Part shown: positions 26,256 through 34,232 of the stretch, piece by piece
How positions within the stretch are numbered: position 1 is the stretch's first letter
Layout: each line of letters begins with the position of its first letter
Assembly (NCBI RefSeq): GCF_025947185.1
Contig: NZ_CP110001.1
Location: forward strand, 2,666,001-2,730,000
Source: Flavobacterium sp. N2038
Lineage (GTDB): Bacteria > Bacteroidota > Bacteroidia > Flavobacteriales > Flavobacteriaceae
DNA: 64,000 nucleotides
Reading direction: 5' to 3'
Translations under genes and position numbers: made by a program
The notes under the pieces: model-generated
What the model was told of the DNA's origin: nothing
What the model saw: only the letters and a program-made list of their open reading frames with translations
The model's database searches: none

Positions 26256-28844
26256 ATGAAGAAACTCTACTTTTTAGTTCTTACTTTATACTTTTTCAAT
26301 AGTTTGAATGCACAAATTATTAATATTGTAGATATTAATCTTAAAATGAAGTTGATATCATTGAATGTTGATACAAATTCAAATTTTCAAATTGAAGCTG
26401 CTGAAGCATTAAATTTAAAATTTTTAGATATTAGTAATTCAAACATTAGTTCTTTGCAAGGGTTGGAAAATTTCACCAATCTTGAGTATTTAAATTGCAG
26501 CAACAATCCAATCCTTAATGGAATTGATTTTAATGTGCTTAAAAAACTTACTTACCTGAACTATTCTTTTATTCAAAGCACTACTTATTTTAATATTGAA
26601 AATTCAAATCTTACTACATTAGTACTAGATGGATCTCCAAACTTACAGTATCTTCAATGTGTTGCTAATAAAAATCTTACCTCATTAAGTATTAGCGGTG
26701 CTACAAAACTTACCACACTTTGGTGTCCAAATAATAAATTAACATCATTAAATCTCGAAGGGCTTACAAGCCTTAAGAATATTGAATGTTATGGTAATCA
26801 ATTGACAACATTAGATGTAGGGAATTTATTAAATCTAACAAGTTTAAGTTGTCAGGGTAATTTACTAAGTACGCTGAATGTAAATGGGGCAAGCGGACTT
26901 AAAAGTTTAACTTGTTTCAATAATAAATTACTTCGAATAAATGTAAGTAATCTGATAAATCTTGAAAGTTTGCTTTGTTATTCTAATGAGTTACTAGAAC
27001 TGAATGTAAACGGCCTAGTTAATCTTAAAGAATTGTATTGTGATACCAATCATATTCCCTCTTTAAACTTAAGCGGATTGGTAAATCTTGAGAATCTAAA
27101 TTGTAGTATAAATCAATTGTCTGAATTAAATTTAAACGGTTTAGTTAATCTTCAGGAATTGAGATGTAGTAATAATCAATTATCGTCCTTAAATCTAAGT
27201 GGATTAACAAAATTATTAACTTTTGAATGTGTTAATACTCAGATAAAGACATTAGATTTAAGTGAATCAAAGAATATTGAAAACTTAATCTGCTCTCAAA
27301 ATCAGCTGACATCATTATTTATTAAAAATGGGAGTAATGAAAAAGGATATTTAAATTTTGCAAAGAATCCTGACCTGAAGTATGTCTGTGTAGATGAAAG
27401 CCAAACAGAAGAGGTAAAGCAATTAGTTAATAATTATGGTTATACCAATTGTAATGTAAATTCATACTGTTCCTTTGCACCAGGCTCAGATTACTTTACT
27501 ATTCAGGGAGTTAATAAGTTTGATGAAACTAATAACGGTTGTGATGCTTCGGATTACAATTTTCCAAATTTGAAGTTTAATTTATTTGACGGAACAAATA
27601 ACGGAAGTTTAATAGCTGCAGCAAATGGAAATTATTCAATTGCTTTACCAGCTGGTAGCCATACTGTAACCCCGGTTTTAGAGAATCCTTCTTATTTTAA
27701 TGTTTCACCAGCTCAGTTGGATGTTACTTTTCCAACACAGGCAAGTCCGGTTGTACAGAATTTTTGCATAACATCAAATGGCACCCATCCTGATTTAGAA
27801 GTTTCAATTTTGCCAATTATCGCGGCTAGACCCGGATTTGATTCTTCCTATAAAATTATTTATAAAAATAAAGGAAATATAACTCAATCGGGTACTGTAA
27901 ATTTAGCTTTTGATGATGCAGTTTTAGATTTGGTTACTGCAAATCCAGTTGCAACAACTCAGGTAATAAATAATTTATCATGGAGTTTTATTAATCTAAA
28001 ACCATTTGAATCTAAAGAAATTAATTTGACAATTAAAGTAAATGCTCCAACAGCAATTCCTGCAGTAAATAATGGAGATATTTTATCATTTAAAGCAAAT
28101 ATAACTTCTGCTTTAGCAGATGATACAGCTTTAGATAATACCTTTACTTTAAATCAAACAGTTGTAGGTTCTTATGATCCAAACGACAAAACATGCTTAG
28201 AAGGTTCAGTTATTAAATCTGGTTTAATAGGTGAATATGTGCATTATATGATTCGTTTTGAGAATACGGGAACCTATGCTGCACAAAACATCGTTGTAAA
28301 AGATCTTATTGATTTGTCTAAATTTGATATCTCGACTTTAATTCCAACAAGTTCAAGTCATGCATTTGTTGCTAAAATCTCTGAAGTAAATAAAGTCGAG
28401 TTTATTTTCGAAAATATAAATCTTCCTTTTAATAATGCTAATAATGATGGTTATATTGCTTTCAAGATTAAAACAAAACCAACCTTAAAAGTAGGTGATA
28501 CTTTTACTAATGATGCTAATATTTACTTTGATTACAATTTTCCAATTTTAACCAATAAAGCGACTTCAAAGTTTGATGCATCATTAGAAACTTCTGATTT
28601 TGTGTTTTCAAATTATTTCACTTTGTATCCAAATCCTGCAAGTGATATTCTAAATGTTGATGCTAAACAAGATACAGAAATACAATCAATTGCAATTTAT
28701 GATGTTTTGGGACAATTGGTAATAGCAGTTCCAAATGCAAAATCGATTTCTAATATTGATGTTTCAAGGCTTAAAACAGGGAATTATTTTATAAAAGTAA
28801 AATCAGATAAAGGAAGTTCAGGTATGAAATTTATTAAAAATTAA
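26256..28844 (+). CDS. Leucine-rich-repeat surface protein with type IX sorting domain (copy 2)
   Basis: Predicted secreted protein of 862 residues and a close paralog of the preceding gene. Signal peptide (MKKLYFLVLTLYFFNSLNAQ), then about 14 leucine-rich repeats with the rhythm LxxLxCxxNxL (residues ~50-385), a YCSFAPGSDYFTIQG module, two beta-rich domains and a type A sorting tail (LYPNPASDILNV ... MKFIKN). The C-terminal ~350 residues are nearly identical to copy 1, while the repeat region has diverged strongly and lacks the EF-hand-like insert. The ligand of the LRR face is unknown. Own promoter and terminator. Confidence 0.88.
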   Translation: MKKLYFLVLTLYFFNSLNAQIINIVDINLKMKLISLNVDTNSNFQIEAAEALNLKFLDISNSNISSLQGLENFTNLEYLNCSNNPILNGIDFNVLKKLTYLNYSFIQSTTYFNIENSNLTTLVLDGSPNLQYLQCVANKNLTSLSISGATKLTTLWCPNNKLTSLNLEGLTSLKNIECYGNQLTTLDVGNLLNLTSLSCQGNLLSTLNVNGASGLKSLTCFNNKLLRINVSNLINLESLLCYSNELLELNVNGLVNLKELYCDTNHIPSLNLSGLVNLENLNCSINQLSELNLNGLVNLQELRCSNNQLSSLNLSGLTKLLTFECVNTQIKTLDLSESKNIENLICSQNQLTSLFIKNGSNEKGYLNFAKNPDLKYVCVDESQTEEVKQLVNNYGYTNCNVNSYCSFAPGSDYFTIQGVNKFDETNNGCDASDYNFPNLKFNLFDGTNNGSLIAAANGNYSIALPAGSHTVTPVLENPSYFNVSPAQLDVTFPTQASPVVQNFCITSNGTHPDLEVSILPIIAARPGFDSSYKIIYKNKGNITQSGTVNLAFDDAVLDLVTANPVATTQVINNLSWSFINLKPFESKEINLTIKVNAPTAIPAVNNGDILSFKANITSALADDTALDNTFTLNQTVVGSYDPNDKTCLEGSVIKSGLIGEYVHYMIRFENTGTYAAQNIVVKDLIDLSKFDISTLIPTSSSHAFVAKISEVNKVEFIFENINLPFNNANNDGYIAFKIKTKPTLKVGDTFTNDANIYFDYNFPILTNKATSKFDASLETSDFVFSNYFTLYPNPASDILNVDAKQDTEIQSIAIYDVLGQLVIAVPNAKSISNIDVSRLKTGNYFIKVKSDKGSSGMKFIKN

Positions 28845-28863
28845 TAGATACTTCTTTAAAATA

Positions 28864-28895
28864 GAAAGTTCCACAGTAATGTGGGACTTTTTTTT
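28864..28895 (+). terminator. Terminator of LRR gene copy 2
   Basis: AAAGTTCCACA, loop GTAA, TGTGGGACTTT and T-run; one mismatch in the stem relative to the upstream copies. Confidence 0.85.
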
Positions 28896-28898
28896 ATC

Positions 28899-28965
28899 TT
28901 TTTTTGTTTCAAGTTTTCTTTGTTTCAAGTTTCAAGTTGTCACGCTGAGCGAAGTCGAAGCGTAT
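28899..28965 (+). repeat. Dispersed repeat with CTGAGCGAAGTCGAAG core (copy A)
   Basis: TTTTTGTTTCAAG and TTTCAAGTT phrases are followed by GTCACGCTGAGCGAAGTC (core at 28945-28960). The same order, inverted, occurs at 39090-39145. No coding capacity. Confidence 0.6.
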
Positions 28966-29006
28966 CTTAATTGGATTTTGGAATTTAAAGAATTAGTATC
29001 TTAAGA

Positions 29007-29090
29007 AGCTATTTCCTGCTCTCCTCTCTATCTTTTCCTACCTAAAGGAGCCAGAAAAAGGATGCCGCTTCGATCAGGGCTAGGGCAGTC
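29007..29090 (+). repeat. REP-like imperfect palindrome region
   Basis: A GC-richer stretch beginning GAAGCTATTTCCTGCT and ending CAGGGCTAGGGCAG. An inner arm pair ATCTTTTCCT / AGAAAAAGGAT can fold. Composition and form resemble dispersed intergenic palindromes seen in flavobacterial genomes; this is recollection, not a search. Confidence 0.45.
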
Positions 29091-29106
29091 GTTTTCGTAA
29101 GAAGCT

Positions 29107-29637
29107 TTATTTTGAAGCTAGTAATTTTGATTCTTCAGGAGTAAATTCAGGTAAGATTACATAAGTATCAATTTTAGCAATTTCCATTTCGTCTAAAATA
29201 TCTACTAAATTACCATAATTAGATTTTTTGCTTGGTTTAATAATAACAGTAATACCACGACCAGGTTTTCCACTTTGAGCTGAATATTCTAAGACTTCTT
29301 TATTTCTTTCTAATAACTCTTTTCTAATTCCGGTTTTCCCATATTGCAACTTTTTTGGACCTTCAATTGGATAAAATAATAATCCAGAATAAGTAATTAT
29401 TTGGTTATCATCATCAAGTAAAAGTGTTAGAGTACGTCTTTCATCATGAAGTCTGCAACCCATAAAACGCTCTTCGTAGTCATAATTGGGTAAACTAATA
29501 TCCATAATTTTTGGCTTTGATAATTCTCCAACAACCATAAAAAATATGATTAGTAAAAAAGAAACGCTGACCATTGCGGTTAAATCAACTCTTGTATTTA
29601 ACTTTTTGCTTCGTATTTTTTTTGGTAGATTATTCAT
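29107..29637 (-). CDS. ExbD/TolR-like protein lacking the conserved membrane Asp (copy 2)
   Basis: Single-pass 176-residue protein of the biopolymer-transport ExbD/TolR superfamily. A basic N-terminus (PKKIRSKKLNTR) leads to one transmembrane helix at about 17-37 (VDLTAMVSVSFLLIIFFMV), then a periplasmic domain with GKPGRGITVIIKPSKKSNYGNLVDILDEMEI. In ExbD and TolR the helix carries an essential Asp (…TPxxDxxLxLLIxFM); here that position is Ser24 and the Pro is Ala. No exbB/tolQ gene is nearby. It lies 28 bases after its paralog and is probably cotranscribed. Function unknown; ordinary proton-driven function is doubtful. Confidence 0.8.
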   Translation of the reverse strand: MNNLPKKIRSKKLNTRVDLTAMVSVSFLLIIFFMVVGELSKPKIMDISLPNYDYEERFMGCRLHDERRTLTLLLDDDNQIITYSGLLFYPIEGPKKLQYGKTGIRKELLERNKEVLEYSAQSGKPGRGITVIIKPSKKSNYGNLVDILDEMEIAKIDTYVILPEFTPEESKLLASK

Positions 29638-29665
29638 GGTTTTTCAATTTAAATTGGTTTTTAAA

Positions 29666-30190
29666 TTATCTTAAAGCTAATAATTTTGATTCTTCTGGAG
29701 TAAATTCTGGGTCAATATTATAAGTATCAATGTTTGCTATTTTTAATTCATCAAGAATTTCTACAAGATTTCCATAATTTGACGTTTTACTTGGTTTAAT
29801 CAAAACCACAAGTCCTCTTCCTGGTTTGCCATGTTTAGCTGAATATTCGAGAGCCATTTTGTTTTTTTCTAGCAACTCTTTTCTAATTCCATTTTTCCCA
29901 TATTGCATTTTTTTAGAAGTATGAATAGGAATAGGTACTAATCCCGAGTACGAAATTATTTTATCATTTTGATCTAATAAAATTGTGAGAGATCGATTCT
30001 CTTCAACATAAGCAGGGAGACAATCATCACAATCGAGATCAGGAGAATCTAAATTCATGGCTTTTGGCTTCGACAATTCACCAACAATCATAAAAAATAT
30101 AATCAGCAAAAAAGAAACGCTGACCATTGCGGTTAAATCAACTCTTGTGTTTAACTTTTTGCTTCGTACTTTTTTTGGTAGATTTTGCAT
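29666..30190 (-). CDS. ExbD/TolR-like protein lacking the conserved membrane Asp (copy 1)
   Basis: A 174-residue paralog of the following gene. The N-terminal and membrane part is virtually the same (PKKVRSKKLNTRVDLTAMVS, with Ser24 where ExbD has Asp). The middle differs, carrying a CDDC pair (about residues 53-56) and acidic residues. The C-terminal GKPGRGLVVLIKPSKTSNYGNLVEIL and PEFTPEESKLLAL blocks are shared. The ATG at 30190 is preferred over the upstream open frame because the paralog starts at the equivalent place. It heads a two-gene unit. Confidence 0.8.
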   Translation of the reverse strand: MQNLPKKVRSKKLNTRVDLTAMVSVSFLLIIFFMIVGELSKPKAMNLDSPDLDCDDCLPAYVEENRSLTILLDQNDKIISYSGLVPIPIHTSKKMQYGKNGIRKELLEKNKMALEYSAKHGKPGRGLVVLIKPSKTSNYGNLVEILDELKIANIDTYNIDPEFTPEESKLLALR

Positions 30191-30405
30191 AAGGATCCGT
30201 TTTATTATTTTAAAGTTAATAATAAAATAGAGACAAAACGAAGTCATATTTTAAATTTTATGAAAAACTGAGAAGTTTTGTTAGTTCTAAGTTATTCAAT
30301 GGTTGAGAGCTACAATTTTGCCTTTTTTGTCGCACAATTTATTTTATCTCAAAACCAAAACAAATTTATCTCCGTAAATGAATTTATAACTTAAAAACAT
30401 TTATC

Positions 30406-30960
30406 ATGAAAACTAGAAAATTTTTAGCCACTGCGGTTTTAGCTTTAGGAGTTGCATTTGCATCTAATGCACAAAAATCAGTAATGGTTGGCGGAGCTGC
30501 AATGTATCCGAATAAAAATATTATTGAAAATGCTGTTAATTCAAAAGACCATACAACATTGGTTGCGGCAGTAAAAGCAGCCGATTTAGTTGAAACATTA
30601 CAAGGTACAGGACCATTTACTGTTTTTGCACCAACTAATAAGGCTTTTGATAAATTACCAAAAGGAACAGTGGAATCATTATTGAAACCAGAGAATAAAA
30701 AAATGCTACAAACAATCTTAACTTATCATGTAGTGGCAGGAAAAATGAACTCGTCTGATATTGCTGCCGCAATAAAAGAAGGAAAAGGAAAAGCGACCCT
30801 TAAAACAGTTAGCGGTGGTACATTAACAGCCTGGATGAGTGGTAAAGATTTATATATTAGTGACGAGAACGGAAATAAATCTAAAGTTACCATTGCCGAT
30901 GTAAATCAGTCAAATGGAGTGATTCATGTAGTTGATACAGTATTGCTTCCAAAAAAATAA
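30406..30960 (+). CDS. Secreted fasciclin (FAS1) domain protein
   Basis: Exported 184-residue protein. A signal peptide (residues 1-22, ending FASNAQ) is followed by one FAS1 domain (about 40-183) with the H1 motif FTVFAPTNKAFDKLP and the H2-like region VTIADVNQSNGVIHVVDTVLLP. FAS1 domains mediate adhesion or cell-surface interactions in many organisms; here the partner is unknown. Monocistronic, divergent from the ExbD-like pair, ending at a terminator at 30997. Confidence 0.92.
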   Translation: MKTRKFLATAVLALGVAFASNAQKSVMVGGAAMYPNKNIIENAVNSKDHTTLVAAVKAADLVETLQGTGPFTVFAPTNKAFDKLPKGTVESLLKPENKKMLQTILTYHVVAGKMNSSDIAAAIKEGKGKATLKTVSGGTLTAWMSGKDLYISDENGNKSKVTIADVNQSNGVIHVVDTVLLPKK

Positions 30961-30996
30961 TTAGAATCTCCAGAATTTTAACCTATTTATTGAAGA

Positions 30997-31026
30997 AGCT
31001 CTGCAGATTTATGCAGGGCTTTTTTT
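30997..31026 (+). terminator. Rho-independent terminator after fasciclin gene
   Basis: AGCTCTGCA (30997-31005) against TGCAGGGCT (31012-31020), one G-T pair, then a T-run overlapping the end of the convergent exporter gene. Confidence 0.85.
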
Positions 31027-31870
31027 ATTTTTTCGCTGTCAAAGTGCTTCCTGCCGAGGCAATTACAACACAAAAAACGGCTAATATTTCAGAAAAGTTT
31101 AAATTTTCCTGCAGGAAAATAAAAGCACAAATAGAAGCAGCTGCAGGTTCTAAACTCATTAATATACTAAAAGTACGAGGAGGAAGTTGGCCCAGAGCTT
31201 TCATTTCTAAAGTAAATGGGATCGCACTGGATAACAAAGCAAGTGCAACGCCTGCGCCTAAGAGATTTGGTGTTAAATTAGCAAGTCCTTTTTCTAAAAT
31301 ACCAAAAGGCAAAATTAAAATAGAAGCAAACAACATCCCAATTGTTACCGCTTGACCACCATTCATTATTTTAGAAATTTTCCCGCCTAAAACAATATAT
31401 GTAGCCCAAAGGGCACCAGCTAAAAGAGCAAAAATAACACCTAGTGAATCTAAACGTTGATTGGTCCATGGTGCGATTAGTAAAATCCCGATTGCAGCAA
31501 GCAAAACCCAGCAATAGTCTACCAGACGTTTTGAACCTGCAATAGCAACAACAAGAGGCCCAATGAATTCTAAAGTAACGCCTAAACCAACTGGGATTCT
31601 TTCAATTGCTAAATAAAAAATTAAATTCATTGCGCCCAGGCACAATCCGTAAGGAATTACCAATTTCCATTGGGCTGATGTAATCGCTTTTAAGTTTGGT
31701 CTGTAAGCTAATAATAAAATTAATGCCGAAAAACCAATTCGCATTGATGCTGTGCCCGCAGCACCTACTGCCGGAAATAATGTTTTTGCAATTGCTGCTC
31801 CACATTGTACACTAATAATTGCTAATAATACTGCCGGAACAGGAGGAAGGTTTATTTCTTTATTTTTCAT
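31025..31870 (-). CDS. EamA/DMT-family exporter, RhtA-like
   Basis: Inner-membrane protein of 281 residues with about ten transmembrane segments in two EamA repeats. It resembles the threonine/homoserine exporter RhtA across its length: QCGAAIAKTLFPAVGAAGTASMR, LGAMNLIFYLAIERIPVGLGV, LEFIGPLVVAI and TLEMKALGQLPPRTFSILMSLEPA all match family positions. The ATG at 31870 is chosen; the frame is open to a TTG at 31894 but that adds a non-family extension. Export of amino acids or related metabolites is inferred. Confidence 0.88.
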   Translation of the reverse strand: MKNKEINLPPVPAVLLAIISVQCGAAIAKTLFPAVGAAGTASMRIGFSALILLLAYRPNLKAITSAQWKLVIPYGLCLGAMNLIFYLAIERIPVGLGVTLEFIGPLVVAIAGSKRLVDYCWVLLAAIGILLIAPWTNQRLDSLGVIFALLAGALWATYIVLGGKISKIMNGGQAVTIGMLFASILILPFGILEKGLANLTPNLLGAGVALALLSSAIPFTLEMKALGQLPPRTFSILMSLEPAAASICAFIFLQENLNFSEILAVFCVVIASAGSTLTAKK

Positions 31871-31933
31871 TAAGGAGAATGCAGAAAAAGACAATCTTTT
31901 TCTACTAAATAGACAAAAGTATTTTTTAACTAA

Positions 31934-32074
31934 TTAACCTAAAGCACGTTTAGTTACATAAGCACGATAACCAATTATAGCCATTTGCCATTTTTTGGCT
32001 TTTGAAATATCTAAACCTTGTTTCGTAAAACTTGGCAAAAGAATTTTATTTAGTTGGGCTAAAACTTTATACAT
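31934..32074 (-). CDS. Small basic protein, 46 residues, function unknown
   Basis: ATG to TAA gives MYKVLAQLNKILLPSFTKQ followed by GLDISKAKKWQMAIIGYRAY and VTKRALG. It is basic and amphipathic, with a hydrophobic middle. Evidence that it is real: a complete frame with normal start and stop, protein-like composition, and a TAnnTTTG box (TATCTTTG on the minus strand) 17 bases upstream of the ATG. It lies between the exporter and the M56 operon, all on the minus strand. I recall similar short proteins in flavobacteria but cannot name a family. Confidence 0.65.
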   Translation of the reverse strand: MYKVLAQLNKILLPSFTKQGLDISKAKKWQMAIIGYRAYVTKRALG

Positions 32075-32091
32075 AGTAGGTTAATTTTGTG

Positions 32092-32099
32092 CAAAGATA
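32092..32099 (-). promoter_or_regulatory. Candidate -7 box for the 46-residue small gene
   Basis: TATCTTTG on the minus strand, 17 bases before the ATG at 32074; the -33 element is poor. Confidence 0.45.
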
Positions 32100-32329
32100 T
32101 AAAAAAGACTTTGCAATAGGTAAAGTGATCAGCTTCTTTTATAAGTCTTACTCTAAAGTTTGATGTTGATAGTCAGAATTTTACGGTATTTTTTATAAGT
32201 GTGTTTTTGTGGGTTTCCTCATTTTTAGAAGATTAAAATGATAAGACGGGTATTTTTAATTTTCTGAAATTTTCATAAAAAAGAATATGCTGTTTCAATA
32301 TTTTAGGATGATAAAAATTAAAATAAAAA
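32100..32329. other. Intergenic region, no gene seen
   Basis: AT-rich stretch between the small gene and the terminator of the M56 operon. No open frame of convincing composition on either strand and no strong inverted repeat. Confidence 0.5.
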
Positions 32330-32350
32330 AGCCAGTGACATGCACTGGCT
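32320..32350 (-). terminator. Terminator of the BlaI/M56 operon
   Basis: AGCCAGTG (32330-32337) against CACTGGCT (32343-32350), with an A-run to the left that reads as a T-run on the minus strand. Confidence 0.85.
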
Positions 32351-32378
32351 TAAAACTTAAAGTATTGATGATGAATCG

Positions 32379-34160
32379 CTATGATTTTTTATTTTCTTTA
32401 TCCATCTTACTCATTTCTTTTTCGTAAGCTTTCATATTTTTCTCGTAGTTTTTCATGTTTTTCAAGTACTCCTTCATATTTTTTCTTTCATAATCAGGAG
32501 AGTGATTTGAAAATTGTTTTTCCATATTGGCACTATAGCGTTCCATGTCAGCTTCATATTTCTCCATTGCAAGATCAAACTTTTCCATTTGTTTATCATA
32601 TATGGCTTCTCTTTGTGCCATTACTGCTTCGACTTGTTTCTCATATGCTGCCATCTGTGGTTCAAATGCTTCCATTTTTTTGTCAAACTCGTCCATCTCT
32701 TTTTCAAATTTACTCATAGCTACTTTGTCTCTTGGATTTGCCGGAGCTACAGGAGGTTTTGGCATTTTAGACATGTCAACCGGAGGTACAGGAGGCATTG
32801 CCCCGGAAGGAAAAGCAGGTGCTACAGGGGGAGCGGGTGGTGCAGGTAATGCATCAGTTACCAGCGATGTCGGCGGAACTGGTGGTACAGGCATATTTGT
32901 ACCATTATAATGTTTAATTTCGACAGTACGATTCCCTATGATTATTGGTTTTTCAATTTCACTGTCTGTAACGATTCCTATTTTTTTTGAACCATTATCT
33001 TCGGTTAAAATCATAATTCCACAGTCTTTTATTGGCTTATTACCTTCAATCTGGATAGTTTGAACATCTTCTGTACCTTTTTGTGCTTTTACCATTATGG
33101 CGGTTAGTTCATTTTTAGAATTTCTTTTTACGTTAGAAACTAACATATCTACATCATGTTCTTTTTTAAGTTTAGCTGCCATTTCTTTTAGCTCCTGATC
33201 GGTTGTTGTTTTTTTAATTTTAAATACAGCAACTGAATCTTCATTTTGGGCAATTCCCTGAGCTTCTTTTCGTTCTTTTTCTTGCGTAATTGTTTTTATT
33301 TGAAAGGAAAGTACAAATAGTGCAAGTACAGGAATTACAATATAATACTTCCAGTAATTCCATTTTTTTGATTGATTTTTGTTTAACATGACAATTCGTT
33401 TTTTGATTAATGATTGATAAAAATGATTGGTGATTGCAACACAAGTTTCATGTGTTGTTATTTTTAAAAGCGTGTATTGATACGCTTTTTTGTCGGCTAT
33501 TTTTTTAGAAGCTTCATTATCTGCAATAAATTCCAGGTTCTGAAGAATTGCTTTCTTGTACAGCCAGATAATTGGATTAAACCAAAAAAGAATACAGAAA
33601 ATTCTCGAAATGATCACATCAATTGTATGATGCTGATCGCTGTGTACTTTTTCGTGTTCTAAAATACTTTGTAATTCTGTTTCGCTGTACAGTGATGAGT
33701 TGTACACGATGTAATCAAAGTAAGAAAAAGGAGCAATGTTATCCTCTACATCAACAAATTTAAAATCTTCTTGTTGTTTGATCTTTTTTCCTTTTAAAAC
33801 AGTGTTTAAACTATAAAAGTCAATGGCAAATTTGATCATAAATGCTGAAAAACCGATAGCATAAACAGCTAACGATACTAAAAACCAATTGATTTCAAAA
33901 GAGTCATTTTCTGTAACTTTAGGACTGTGAGAAAGATAATTGTAGTTTGTAATTGGTGTATCAGAAAGCGGAATTGGGTCAATCCAGACCACTTTGGTAT
34001 AAATGATCAAAGGCAAAATAACGGCAGTTAATAAACCGGCAAGCAAAAAATATCTATTGCTGTTAAAAAAAGTTTCTTTACGAAGCAGAAAATAATAGGC
34101 ACAATAAAATACTGCAATTAAAGAACTTGATTTGGCGATAAAAATAAAAAGTGCTTCCAT
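32379..34160 (-). CDS. M56 (BlaR1/MecR1-type) membrane metallopeptidase with Met-rich coiled-coil tail
   Basis: Sensor-protease-like protein of 593 residues. The N-terminus (1-280) has four membrane helices, the BlaR1-type LLRKETFFNSNR loop and the zinc motif H169-E-K-V-H173, followed by LEFIADNEA with the third ligand. After helix four (near 285) a periplasmic part contains a repeated small domain (TDQELKEMAAKLKKEH). A Pro-rich linker of PPVPP type comes next. The last ~140 residues are a charged, Met-rich helical tail with phrases like MEKYEADMERYSANMEKQ. There is no penicillin-binding domain, so the signal is unlikely to be a beta-lactam. Third gene of the BlaI operon. Confidence 0.85.
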   Translation of the reverse strand: MEALFIFIAKSSSLIAVFYCAYYFLLRKETFFNSNRYFLLAGLLTAVILPLIIYTKVVWIDPIPLSDTPITNYNYLSHSPKVTENDSFEINWFLVSLAVYAIGFSAFMIKFAIDFYSLNTVLKGKKIKQQEDFKFVDVEDNIAPFSYFDYIVYNSSLYSETELQSILEHEKVHSDQHHTIDVIISRIFCILFWFNPIIWLYKKAILQNLEFIADNEASKKIADKKAYQYTLLKITTHETCVAITNHFYQSLIKKRIVMLNKNQSKKWNYWKYYIVIPVLALFVLSFQIKTITQEKERKEAQGIAQNEDSVAVFKIKKTTTDQELKEMAAKLKKEHDVDMLVSNVKRNSKNELTAIMVKAQKGTEDVQTIQIEGNKPIKDCGIMILTEDNGSKKIGIVTDSEIEKPIIIGNRTVEIKHYNGTNMPVPPVPPTSLVTDALPAPPAPPVAPAFPSGAMPPVPPVDMSKMPKPPVAPANPRDKVAMSKFEKEMDEFDKKMEAFEPQMAAYEKQVEAVMAQREAIYDKQMEKFDLAMEKYEADMERYSANMEKQFSNHSPDYERKNMKEYLKNMKNYEKNMKAYEKEMSKMDKENKKS

Positions 34161-34232
34161 GATGGTTATTTTTCTCTTTTTTTGGGTTAATTTTTGGGTG
34201 ATTTTGGTTAGTTTGATGAAGTAAGAGCGATA

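Noticed and set aside
23800..27300. CRISPR-like or tandem DNA repeat array
   Set aside because: The periodic pattern is the coding repeat of leucine-rich units (~63-66 bases), degenerate at third positions.
32381..32910. Several plus-strand open frames opposite the tail of the M56 protease
   Set aside because: They follow from the repetitive Pro-rich and coiled-coil coding of the minus-strand gene and have no independent signals.
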